Shown here: in pieces, positions 1 through 10,246 of the stretch | Position numbering within the stretch: position 1 is the stretch's first letter | How the letters are laid out: each line of letters begins with the position of its first letter | NCBI GenBank assembly: GCA_036898135.1 | Contig: JBAHVR010000293.1 | Location: 270,001 to 334,000, forward strand | Reading direction: 5' to 3' | DNA from: Oncomelania hupensis | Lineage: Eukaryota > Mollusca > Gastropoda > Littorinimorpha > Pomatiopsidae | Length of the DNA stretch: 64,000 nucleotides | Position numbers and translations under genes: made by a program | The notes under the pieces: generated by a model | What the model saw: the letters and a program-made list of their open reading frames with translations, nothing else | What the model was told of the DNA's origin: nothing | The model's database searches: none

Positions 1-453
1 CCTCTGTCGTCCTCGTTGTGCATGCATTGGGGGCGATTTCTGTGGACTAAAAGCGCGTTACTGACTTGCCCGGCCATTAAGGCAGGGACGCAGGGAAAAG
101 CTTATGCTGTATTTTTCGAGCCAAGGCAGCACCGCATGATTTACTCAGCTCTCCGCCGTCCACCCAACGTGCATTATTTGTGAAGCTCCTTTGAATGACC
201 AACCGGACTTTATAGGTAACATGTACTGTGTGCTTGGACACCCTGGGAAAGGCCTTTATAGTGGTTGAACAGTGCCTCCTTGTAGAACATTCCTTATAAC
301 TTTCGGAAATAGGGTATTTGCGTGATATGAAATGTACTTCGATCCTTTTTTGTGGGAGAATGTAGTTGCTTATCTCCGATTTTATATCACAAAGACGAGG
401 GCAGCCCTGCGTGGCCCGACATCTGCCACTAAGTCTTATGTGCTCTTACGTAC
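1..453. other. No gene recognised
   Basis: No convincing coding region is seen. Positions 340-375 carry a short segment that recurs at 59185-59225, so part of this stretch is probably an old dispersed repeat. Confidence 0.4.
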
Positions 454-945
454 AGATAAGATAAGATAAGATAAGACAACTTTATTATCTTTTACAAGAA
501 ATTACATTGTGGTGTACAATTACAATCAACAAGGAATAAACATCGCAATAATATTAACAACAATCATAATGACAATGAGGATAAAACTGCACAGTCACAC
601 ATGAATATAATTACACTTATGCATGCTAACATTAAACGACAGCAAAATGTTAAATGAAATTATTTTGGGCAAACAAACACACTCACACACATGTCATTTA
701 TTAAGTAATGAGACAGCCTTTGGGATAAAACTGTTTTTCGTTTTGAGAGTTCTGACCCTTGGTGTTTGGTAGCGCCTTCCAGAAGGCAGGAGCTGGAAGT
801 GGTGCGCAAGCACATGAGTGCTATCCAGCACAATGCAACTGGCTTTCCGCACAACACGCCTTTCATACAACACCTGCAGACTCTCTTGTTTCACTCCCAC
901 AGGCTTTCACCACTCGATCCAGCACACTTTTGTTTTTTACACACA
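454..945 (-). mobile_element. LINE fragment, 5'-truncated (C-terminal end of ORF2)
   Basis: Read on the minus strand, 694-900 encodes a stretch ending in LPSGRRYQTPRVRT and NSFIPKAVSLLNK. This is the conserved extreme C-terminus of ORF2 in many LINEs (established family pattern: LPSGRRYR followed by NSFIPxAIxLLN). A frame change lies near 880-900, and the preceding residues (VLDRVVKAC) fit the same family in another frame. A 3' UTR runs down to a tandem (TTATC)n tail at 454-476, which marks the retroposed 3' end. Reverse transcriptase and endonuclease are missing, so this is a dead copy. The exact clade is not determined. Confidence 0.65.
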
Positions 946-1085
946 AACTTCCATACCAGCAGATACAAGAAAAGGTAAGAACGGACAGCCGAGCTCGCCC
1001 ATGCAGTGTCTGGCTACGGGCCATTATGGGCTGCTCTCGTCACTAGGAGATGAAATCAGAGACAGAGATTACATTTCCCCGTGAC

Positions 1086-1155
1086 GTTTCATGCACATGC
1101 AATAGTGTTCACAAATGTTATAAGCGATGCTAAATAAAGAGTTACTTTTCAACCA
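1086..1155 (+). repeat. Copy of a ~75-bp dispersed repeat (octamer repeat family)
   Basis: It begins TTTCATGCACATGCAAT and ends GAGTTACTTTTCAACCAC. The same order of segments recurs at 7319-7388, 54503-54576 and 59470-59542, and flanks the large minisatellite at 19701-20794. Confidence 0.55.
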
Positions 1156-1350
1156 CTATGTAGTATCAACTAAGCGTTGGACGGTCCGACATTCTCTGCC
1201 TCTGTCCGTTGTCCTGCCGAAAAGCTGTAATACCATAGCCTTTTCCGGCCGTAAGCTGCCTTGTCTTCTCATTAGGCCATCGGCTTACGTGCATGCCCAT
1301 GATGCCTGTCCGGAAATGAAAGAGTTAACATAACTTATAAAGGAACTAAT
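1156..1350. other. No gene recognised
   Basis: Nothing recognisable is seen here; the short ORFs show no family features. Confidence 0.3.
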
Positions 1351-1550
1351 GCAAAGCTGTGCTTGGATTAAAAAGTAAAAGTTTCGTATTATTCGAACGC
1401 AGTGTAGATTTTTGTAAAGCAAAGCTGTTCTTGGATGAAGAAACAAAAGTTTGGTATAATTCGAAAACAATGTACATTGTAATAAAACAAATCTGTGCTA
1501 GGATGCAGAAACGAAAGTTTCCAATAATTCGAATTAAATGTAATGTATAT
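1351..1550 (+). repeat. Three-unit tandem repeat, 68-bp unit
   Basis: Units start at about 1351, 1419 and 1487. Each begins (G/A)CAAAGCTGTGCTTGGAT-like, followed by AAAGTTT and ATTCGAA blocks. Divergence between units is considerable, so the array is old. Confidence 0.6.
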
Positions 1551-1671
1551 AAAATGATATCAAATCTTGACAGACCAACATTTGGCTCGTTCTAATTATG
1601 TCAGATATTTATTAAAAAAAAAAAAAAAAAGAATTGTACATCAGTCGTTTTTTTGTTTGTTTGTTTTTGTT

Positions 1672-1735
1672 AAAGCGCACTTATCAGCTCAACAGCTGCT
1701 GGAGGCTGATCAAATTCAGGATCTATAACTCAAGC
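1672..1735 (-). mobile_element. SINE-B 3' fragment
   Basis: On the minus strand this matches the 3' portion of the SINE at 4110-4560 (GAGTTATAGATCCTG, then the AGCAGCT and AGCGC blocks). The tRNA-like head is missing. Confidence 0.5.
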
Positions 1736-1768
1736 TAACCCATATAACACGCTTTAAATGCCTCAGAC

Positions 1769-2707
1769 ACCACGCTTCCTATCCTATCTTATCCCGTAAC
1801 TCGAAGGTCGTATGGGCATCACAGATGATCGTTTAACCAGCGTACTCCATCTTTATCTGTCATCAGCAACCCTCATGGCTTCGCTCAGTGTCAAGCCAGT
1901 CCATTCTTGAATGTTGTCCTCCCACTTCTTTTTTGTCTCCCTCTTCTTCTGCCTCCTTGCACTGTGCCTTGCAAGATGGCCTTTGCAAGGCCTGATGCTC
2001 TAGTGACGTGGCCATACCATAAGAGTTTCCGTTTCTTTACCACTGTGAGCATGTCATCGTGTTGTCCAATGGCTTGTGTGATGGTCTGTCGGACTTCGTC
2101 GTTGGTGATGTGCTGGGTATAGGAAATGCCCAGAAGTCTTCTGTAGTGCCTCATCTCCATGCTTTGTATTCTTCGTTGAAGATCTGCTGTGAGGGTCCAT
2201 GTCTCGCAAGCGTATAGGAAGATGGAGATGACAAGAGAGCGCAGCAGCCTTACCTTGGAATGTAGACTAGATGGTCCTGTCTTTCCAAATGGGCTTCAAC
2301 CTTGTCAGAGCAGCAGTTGTTTGAGCGATCCTGGAGAGGACTTCCTGTCGGGACCCATTGTCTAATACAATGGCTCCTAAATATTTGAAACTATGCACTG
2401 TGTTGAAGGATTGGCCTTGGACTTTGATGTCCCTGTTGATGCCATTGGTGTTGTTGGTCATCATTTTGGTATTCTTTGCACTTATTTCCATTCCACAGGC
2501 TCTGGAGGTGCTGTCAAACCTCTATACCAGCTGTTTAAGTTCTTTTTCCTCTCCAGCCAATCCATCAATGTCATCCGCAAAACGGAAGTTGGAGATTGCT
2601 CTACCCCCTATGATGACTGTGCCTTCGTGATCTGCAAGGGTATCTGACATGATGCGCTTTAGGAGATGTTGAAGAGTGTTGGAGAGAGTAGGATGCCTAC
2701 CACGCTT
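1769..2707 (-). mobile_element. RTE-type LINE, 5'-truncated copy with target-site duplication
   Basis: The 3' tail is (TAGGA)n-like at 1778-1795 (plus strand cctatcctatc). Upstream of it on the minus strand is the C-terminal half of an RTE reverse transcriptase, homologous to the full-length copy at 10241-13580, with motifs such as KYLGAIV, SMEMRHYRRLLGISYTQHI and KLLWYGHVTR. The reading frame is broken by several shifts and stops. The exact 9-bp repeat ACCACGCTT flanks it at 1769-1777 and 2699-2707, which fixes the insertion as 1778-2698 and shows 5' truncation during target-primed reverse transcription. Confidence 0.85.
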
Positions 2708-2912
2708 AGCAGAACTAAATGTATGCCGGTTGACTGGAGCTTGTCTTGAATTCTTATTGTTTTGGCCGTTTACTGGAGCTTGTCGTTACAAATAAATAGT
2801 TCGGGTCAACCTGAGAGTCGAACTGTACTCAAGTTCTTCTGGATAGCAGTTGTGCATTTTACCTCTTGAGTCCCTGTGGTATTATAACGCGAACACGAAG
2901 AAGATGGAATAG

Positions 2913-3923
2913 GGGTCTTTCGGGAGCGAGTGATTTTCGTTGTGAAAGTGATTCTGCACCACTTTACGTGCGTGAAGTCAGCAGTTTATGCTCTCATTAT
3001 TTATGCAAAAGTGAACTCTTAGTGGTTTCGTGGGAAAGGAATATCCCACGAAGCTTTTTTCGTGGGTAAATTTTATTTATTACATAGCATGTATGACATC
3101 GAAAATGATGTGATTTTGTGAAAGGGCCCTTACGTCACCATTTTAGAAGTGAAAATGGGGATCTGCATTTGTTTGAGTCTTAGAACGTAGTTTAAAGCGA
3201 AATACTGGAGTAGGTCAAGTTTGTCATCGTGTGGCATATGAAGCCGCCTCGCGGCATCCACGAAAAGAGAGTGTTACGTTTGCGACGCGCACGATAGTAC
3301 GTGTGAGACGCGCACGATAGATCTGATCGTTTTGTTTTGCAAAGCATTCAGTAACAGAGTGTATTTACCTTTGATTTGATTTTGCGTTGTTGTTAGAAGA
3401 AGCTTTGTATAACGTTGGTGGTTTTCGTTGGTCGATATTGTTGGAGAATTCTCTGGAGTTGCTTGTTTATTGTCGATCGAAGCTTCGCGATAAATGTAGA
3501 TAGCTGAGAAAATTCTTGGACTGTAAAGAAAGTTGTATGACGTAAAACAGTGATGACGAAGTTTATTTTGATTGGTTATAACGCGTCACTCTGGAATATT
3601 CTGACGTTATCTTAATCTGGAGTCTAGAAAAAAATTCTTTAATTGATGCACTGTGTTGTGAAGAGAGAGAGAGAAAGTGAAAAGCGATTGAGCGATCAGT
3701 TGTTGATGTACGCTGAATAAAGTTGGAAAACTTCATACGACGACTTCTGCCTTGTTGCTGAGTGAACAGGTTGCGTGGATAAACGAATCCCAATTACACT
3801 TATCAGGATTTCAGCATTGGGGCTGAATCAACTACTGGATAAAAACAAAACCAACATCGAGTGTAACAGAGAGACTAGTGCGGAATCACTTTCACAACAA
3901 AATCATTCGCTTTCGAAAGACCC
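2913..3923. mobile_element. MITE-2: inverted-repeat DNA element split by a solo LTR
   Basis: The left end (2913-2958) and right end (about 3878-3923) are inverted repeats of about 46 bp that begin GGGTCTTTCG and contain GTGAAAGTGATT. The element has no ORF, so it is non-autonomous. A solo LTR (3272-3868 plus a 5-bp duplication) sits inside it; without it the element is about 409 bp. A second, left-truncated copy lies at 5650-5907. I could not settle the target-site duplication, so the superfamily is not assigned. Confidence 0.7.
3272..3868 (+). mobile_element. Solo LTR, family S, copy 1
   Basis: This 597-bp unit starts TGTTACG and ends TGTAACA, the usual TG...CA LTR form, and is flanked by the exact 5-bp duplication GAGAG (3267-3271, 3869-3873). 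It has an AATAAA near its right third (about 3716). Homologous units with their own 5-bp duplications lie at 16756-17359 (minus) and 24884-25473 (plus). No internal retrotransposon sequence is attached, which fits recombination between two LTRs. Confidence 0.88.
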
Positions 3924-4109
3924 ATATTAACGGCACAATTATGCGATACCGTAATAACAATTCCGATCATAACAGAAAAAGGGTGAAATTGGACACACCT
4001 TCAAAAAGCACCGCTTTGAACCTTGTGTTATCACGAAACCCTTTAGTTCTCTTTTCCAAACGAAAAGTAAGAGGGGGGAGGGAGAGAAGATGAAGTAGGT
4101 GGATAAGTC

Positions 4110-4560
4110 AGGCACGGTGGCCTAATGGTAGAGCTTTGGCTTGCGGATCTGAAGGTCCCGGGTTCGAGCCCAGGCCGGGGCATTGTGTTGTGTCCTTGAG
4201 AAAGACACTTTACTCCCGTTTCCTACTCCTTCGGATGAGAGTATAAACCGAGGTCTAGTCTGTGTGTCGCATACATTCCATCATAACGGACTTTAAAGAT
4301 CCTGACGCCCATGTCCTAGACGGGCGAGTGCCGGTGACAAGAGCACACTCAGCATGCACCTAGGTCCTTCTCCCCCATCCCTGGCTGCCCAGGATTGTGC
4401 TCAGTTGTCTGGAGGCGTTATTACGGTGCGCCCAAAGGCGGCAAGTTGGCGCCTCGGGCGGCTTGAGTTAGATCCTGTATCGGCCAGTGCCTTGAGCAGC
4501 TCTTAAGCTGAAAAAGCGCTATATAAGAACGATTAAATAAATAAAATAAATAAATAAATA
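4110..4560 (+). mobile_element. SINE-B, tRNA-derived, near full length
   Basis: The head is tRNA-like: A-box-like TGGCCTAATGGTAGAGC and B-box GGTTCGAGCCC at about 4118-4172. A long body follows, shared with 31720-32146, and the 3' end is AGCGCTATATAAGAACG plus an (AAAT)n tail. The anticodon arm does not pair well, so this is not a working tRNA. Transcription would be by RNA polymerase III from the internal boxes, and movement would need a partner LINE. Fragments of the same family lie at 1672-1735, 18405-18490 and 47581-47757. Confidence 0.8.
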
Positions 4561-5649
4561 AGTTGAGTGAGGGTGAGTAGTATGGTGATTAATAGAAGGG
4601 GAAGGGTGGGAAGAGAGGCGGACAAAACAGTATCTTCCCAATAGGACAAGCTTAACAAAATCTGGAATTCCCCGTCGCCAAAAGAATAGGGGTGAACAGA
4701 CACACCAAGGGAGGTAAGCAGTCACAAAAGAAGATTATTGTGGACAGCAGGGAGACAACCCTGTACAAGGTCGTCATAACCCTGAATGTGTTAACACCGA
4801 GTCTCTAAAGCCTTGTAACGTCACTCTATAACGTAAACGCTGTTTTAAGCTGAGGTTGCGGATTCGAATACTCCGTTTTGCCCCGAACGATCACACCGTA
4901 TCGGGCATTCTTCATTTACACTGTAAGCTTACTCGCACGAGCGCCATCCGTGAACACAAGAAGTGTGGAATTACTAAGCTCAGCACAAAATCATGGTTTA
5001 AACCGGGACAACAGTTATTGTCGAGGACAAGTTTGTATAGGACCGCCCTGAGTACCGGACCCCCAGATTCGTGAGAACTATAACAACATAAGACCTATTA
5101 CAAAAAAAAAAGCAATCAATCAAATAAATAAATAAATGTAGCAAACCGTCACGCGCGTGCACCTGACCCACCCCCTACCTCCCTCCCACCCACCCCCACC
5201 CCCACCCCCACACAAACCAACAACAACCTTGGCCTGTTTTAATCCGTGCAGACTGCGGATCGTGCTGAGCTAAAACAGCGTGATGTACCTGTCAATAGCC
5301 ACCCATGCTGGTCCACGGGTAGGGGCTAAACGAGGGGCAGGCCATGGGCGCGAGGGTCTATTGAGGTGCGATGAACTGCCCACTCAACTGCAGAGTGTCT
5401 CTTTCACTCGGTTTCACTTGCCTGAGGTGTAGAATACCCCCTCCCGCCCCAACACCCCACCCTCCCACACCCCAAACCGTCTCCCCCTTTCTCCCCTCAC
5501 CTACTCTCCTCCGAACCCCCCCCCCCCCCCCACTGACCATTTCCACTGCCACCCTCCCCTTTTTTTCTCAACCTCACCTACCGCGACGTCAACAGTTTAT
5601 TCTGCCATTAGTATGCGCAGGGGAAATGTCACGACCTCTTTCTTAACGG
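4561..5649. other. No gene; C-rich low-complexity stretches
   Basis: No coding region is supported. Positions 5160-5215 and 5425-5535 are strongly C-rich on the plus strand, including an 18-base C run near 5515-5532, so the minus strand could form G-quadruplexes. Confidence 0.5.
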
Positions 5650-5907
5650 TTTTGTGGGATATTTTGTTTATCACGTCGTCTGTACGACATCCAAACTGAT
5701 GCGATTTTATGAAAGGGACCTTGAACTCAACCAATTTAGATGTTGAAATGGGGACCTGCGCTTGATTCGAGACTTCTGGAAGTAGCTCAAGTTCGGCTGT
5801 ACTACCGCCATTGAGTGGAGTAAGAAGTCACCTCGCGGCAACCACGAGTGCGGAATCACTTCCACAAAGAAAATCACTCGCTTCTGAAAGATCTCGGATC
5901 GTTGATG
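5650..5907. mobile_element. MITE-2, second copy, left-truncated
   Basis: It aligns with the interior and right end of MITE-2 (compare 3061-3271 and 3874-3923), including CACCTCGCGGCA and the right inverted repeat GTGCGGAATCACTT...CACTCGCTTCTGAAAGA. It has no solo LTR at the equivalent site, so it shows the empty state of that target. Confidence 0.65.
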
Positions 5908-6020
5908 AATGACTGTGACGCAAAAATAGATTTCTAAGAAGGCTTTTAGCTTAACTCTCTTCCATCATTTCTGTAACTTCAAATGTCGCGAATCTGATGC
6001 AGAATCTGAATCATGTCGTG

Positions 6021-6924
<904 letters not shown>

Positions 6925-7069
6925 GATGACGATGGGATACGAGGTCACACATTTTTAAGGCAGAGATTTTTATGTTTATTATGGTAGTCTAATATTATTG
7001 TAAAGCATAGTTGATCTCAGTTTTTAGACAGCGATACCCCGTTATTGAAGTCCCCTGTATTATTTCTCC

Positions 7070-7125
7070 AGTCTGTCCTATCGCCAATGGTGGGCATAAA
7101 CGTTAAACTTCAATATTCATTCATT
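7070..7125 (+). mobile_element. SINE-D 3' end
   Basis: It contains TATCGCCAATGGTGGG, GTTAAAC and an (ATTC)n tail, as in the SINE-D copies at 23754 and 25663. Confidence 0.55.
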
Positions 7126-7237
7126 CCTATCCTATCCTCCTATCCTATCCCATAACTCGGAGGTCGTAGGAGCACCACAGATGATTGTTTAACCAGCGTA
7201 CTCCATCTTTCCCTGTCCTCAGCAACCCTGATTGCTT
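7126..7237 (-). mobile_element. RTE 3'-terminal fragment
   Basis: Only the last ~110 bp of the RTE element are present, with its (TAGGA)n tail. It lies inside the ATTC tail of the SINE-D fragment; ATTCATTC stands on both sides as the likely target duplication. Confidence 0.75.
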
Positions 7238-7248
7238 GATTCATTCAT

Positions 7249-7250
<2 letters not shown>

Positions 7251-7318
<68 letters not shown>
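7251..7318 (+). repeat. (ATT)n microsatellite
   Basis: Pure ATT triplets. Confidence 0.97.
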
Positions 7319-7388
7319 GTTTCATACAAATGCAGTATTTATAAAAGTTATCAGTCCTTTTTTAATAAGGATTTACTTTTCAACCACC
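7319..7388 (+). repeat. Copy of the ~75-bp dispersed octamer repeat
   Basis: It begins TTTCATACAAATGCAGTATT and ends TTTACTTTTCAACCACC. This is the best single-unit relative of the expanded array at 19701-20794. Confidence 0.6.
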
Positions 7389-7588
7389 TTGTATAGCAAT
7401 TTATCAAACCCATGTTCAACACATGGCGGCAAACTTATCCGTAACCTACCGACGGCTATTTCAAGATCCATGACCAGGGGCATTAGGTGTTAGGGAGGAG
7501 CTAACCGAGAGCAGGGGTCTCCCTCGCAAGGGGTCTGCAACTGACCAGAGTCCAGTTTAGCACAAAGAGAGCAGTGGCACAGAGAGAG
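7389..7588. other. No gene recognised
   Basis: Nothing recognisable apart from flanking repeat edges. Confidence 0.3.
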
Positions 7589-7722
7589 AGATTGATTGAT
7601 TGATTGATTGATTTGTTTATTTCCAATAGGGCACACCCCTTTAGGAAGGAGTATGTGAACCATTACATTGACAATCCAAAGATTACATCTACATGTAACA
7701 GCAAAAACCGTATCGACTTCCT

Positions 7723-8187
7723 TTATGAAAGTACTATGTCTCTCGATTTGAAAGCCTTGTATAGGTATATACACAAATTTCTAACAGTCGTGGCGTTGGT
7801 AGCAGACAATAACAATTGGAGATGAGAAGCACATGGCATCCTGTAATATTTTTTAGCAATGAACTTGTTCCTTAAAGTTTCATAAAATGGACAGCAAAAA
7901 AGAAAATGAATTTCATCTTCCACACCATTGTTACATAAAGGGCAAACTAAGTCTTGCGGTCTATGAAATCTATATCTATAAAAATGTACTTTAAGGTCAG
8001 AGACTCCAAAACGAAATTTTGTCAGGATATACTTTAGCTGACGATCAACATCCAAAGAAACATATGTAGGAGTGTTATCAAGGGAGTTACAGAACAATCT
8101 ATACGTGGAAAATCTATCACTTTCATTTATATGACCGAATACATTCTGCCATTTGCAATCGATTAAACGTTGCTTAAAGACACGCAA
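7723..8187 (-). pseudogene. LINE-A ORF2, C-terminal domain
   Basis: The 154-residue frame continues the reverse transcriptase after a one-base shift in the run of seven A at 8186-8192. It contains CPLCNNGVEDEIHFLFCC, a C-X2-C...H...C arrangement like the knuckle found after the reverse transcriptase in many LINEs, with probable nucleic-acid binding. The related fragment at 28055-28558 keeps the two halves (FRQRMIDC and its upstream residues) in one frame, supporting the view that the shift here is a mutation. Confidence 0.75.
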
Positions 8188-9883
8188 AAAAATCTTTTAT
8201 AAAACCAACACCCTGCTCTTGCCAAACAAAACCATACCCATTTTGAAATAGGCAAGTTCTTATGTTTGTAACCCACGTTATCTTTCCCTTGGCGTCCAAA
8301 TCTTTTAACATTAAATAAGCTTTCTTCGGTATTCTGTCATTTGACATTTGAATCAATTTGAACCAGTAGCGAAGGCAATTAACAATAGAATTTATAATTA
8401 TAGGATATCTGTTCAATTCCTTATAAATAAAATCATTAGGGGTGCGTAGATTTACATTCAAAAATTTCTTTAAGGCAAACAAATGGACTTTTTCACAAGA
8501 CTGTGCAGCTGCTTCAAACCCCCATAGTTCGGATCCATATTGCATAATTGGCTGTACTTGACAATCAAACAGTTTTAAATAGACATCTAAGGAATGATTA
8601 TTGAAAAAGCGTAGTTTCTGAACGATACACAAAAGAGCTTTCTTCGCTTTGCTAGCCAAGTCTCTGCATGCAGCAGAAAAACTTAGCTTAGTTGAAAAAT
8701 AAATACCCAAATACTTATATGCATTAACCACCGGCATAACAACACCATCAAAAAACCATATTTCCCTTGCAGACAGATAACCTCCTTTTCTAAAAACAAC
8801 AATATTACTTTTTTCCATATTAACTTTCAAGTCTAAATTGTTCGCAGTTCTTTGTAAATTATTTAATTGATTTTGAAGACCAGTAATGGTTTCTGACAAG
8901 AGTACAATATCATCAGCAAGTAAAAGCACAAAAATTTCGAAAGCATCCAATGATAATGTAACACCATGACGTCCGTTTCTAATAACTTCAACAGCAAGGT
9001 CGTTAATAAAGAGTGAAAACAGAATTGGACTACATATATCCCCTTGTTTAACGCCGAGAGAACAAGAAATAGGATGAGTTAACTTAGCGCCACATCTGAC
9101 CCGGGCTTTCACACAAGCATACATGCTTTTCACACAGCGAAAAAGTTTACCTTTAATTCCATTTTTAAGTAAAATAGGCCACAAAAGATTTCTATTAATA
9201 GAATCAAAACATTTTTCAAAATCAATAAATGCGACATACAACTTACGATTTTTAATAAACTGTTTCTGAACACAAGACAAAAGTGTAAAAAGATGATCAA
9301 TTGTTGAATAGCCACGTTTAAATCCTGCTTGAAATTCACCAGTTAAATTATTTTCTTCTGCCCATGTTTGCAAACGCTTATTGATAATAAAACCATACAG
9401 TTTACTGCTAACGTTACAAAGACTAATACCTCTATAATTACTAGGATTATTCGCATCACCTTTCTTGTACAATGGCAAGATAATTGACTCAGTCCAGCTA
9501 TCAGGGTAAAGACCTTTATCAAACAACGCATTGAAAAAAATTACAAAAAATGGTGCTATGTGTTCTGCAGAGAACTTCAAAAACTCTCCACTAATACCAT
9601 CAGGACCTTCAGCTTTCTTCAATTTCAAATTTCTCAGTGCTAAAATCACCTCTTCCTGCGTGATAGGTCTATTAAAAGAAAAATCATTATTGAGCGCATC
9701 ATCTTCATAAGTATCGTCGTTACCATCAGATATATCATTTTCCAGAAGAGATTTAAAATGTTTAAACCAATCATCGACAGAGATTTGACTTCTAACATGC
9801 TTTCTTTTAGGAATAATTTTATGTACAGTGTCCCAGAACTCTCTTTGACATTTAACAGATGCAACCAAAGTTTCAATCATCAT
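8174..9883 (-). CDS. LINE-A ORF2, reverse transcriptase part
   Basis: This is a 569-residue open frame. The fingers-palm motifs are in order: KAEGPDGISGEFLK near residue 90, SNYRGISLCNVSSKLYG, FIDFEKCFDSINR (motif A, first catalytic Asp), GVKQGDICSPILFSLFIND (motif B) and LLLADDIVLLSE (motif C, Asp-Asp). A thumb region and C-terminal extension follow. In the intact element it would make cDNA by target-primed reverse transcription at a nick made by the endonuclease. It is detached from its endonuclease by the RTE insertion and closes with a frameshift, so this copy cannot make full ORF2. It is part of a mobile element, not a host gene. Confidence 0.88.
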   Translation of the reverse strand: MMIETLVASVKCQREFWDTVHKIIPKRKHVRSQISVDDWFKHFKSLLENDISDGNDDTYEDDALNNDFSFNRPITQEEVILALRNLKLKKAEGPDGISGEFLKFSAEHIAPFFVIFFNALFDKGLYPDSWTESIILPLYKKGDANNPSNYRGISLCNVSSKLYGFIINKRLQTWAEENNLTGEFQAGFKRGYSTIDHLFTLLSCVQKQFIKNRKLYVAFIDFEKCFDSINRNLLWPILLKNGIKGKLFRCVKSMYACVKARVRCGAKLTHPISCSLGVKQGDICSPILFSLFINDLAVEVIRNGRHGVTLSLDAFEIFVLLLADDIVLLSETITGLQNQLNNLQRTANNLDLKVNMEKSNIVVFRKGGYLSAREIWFFDGVVMPVVNAYKYLGIYFSTKLSFSAACRDLASKAKKALLCIVQKLRFFNNHSLDVYLKLFDCQVQPIMQYGSELWGFEAAAQSCEKVHLFALKKFLNVNLRTPNDFIYKELNRYPIIINSIVNCLRYWFKLIQMSNDRIPKKAYLMLKDLDAKGKITWVTNIRTCLFQNGYGFVWQEQGVGFIKDFFACL

Positions 9884-10240
9884 ATAATTATATTGTTTTC
9901 TTTATAACAAAGTATGTTTTTATACTCTCTCCTGTTTTTACAAAATAAAAAACGGTCAGCAGCACTCAGTGTGCGCCGAAACTTTTTCAATGAATTTCGT
10001 TAGCTTCTTGCATTCGTCATCAAACCAATCATGGCTTTTCTTTTTTCCATTTAAGCATACACGCTTTTTCATGCTCACAGCAGCCTTTTTTATGCAAGTA
10101 TTAAACAAAGACAATGCAGCATTTATGTCTGTGTCGATTGCCTGGATGGAGTCTTTCATCATTAATTGTATATCTTGTGAGGGTCCATGCTTCAAAAGCC
10201 TTATTATATGACAGCATTTTTTCTGAATTCCAAACATATT
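9884..10240 (-). pseudogene. LINE-A ORF2 linker between endonuclease and reverse transcriptase
   Basis: The minus-strand frame 10237-9956 contains SHDWFDDECKKL, typical of the spacer that precedes the reverse transcriptase in CR1/L2-like elements. The 11 bases CCAAACATATT at 10230-10240 are one copy of the target duplication made by the RTE insertion. Between here and the endonuclease the frame changes, near an 18-base patch at 10176-10193 that is identical to part of the RTE element. Confidence 0.7.
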
Positions 10241-10246
10241 CCTATC

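Noticed and set aside
3820..3850. Primer-binding site TGGGGCTGAATCAAC inside family S, with an LTR ending earlier
   Set aside because: The 5-bp duplications of all three copies place it inside the LTR, so it cannot be the internal primer site.
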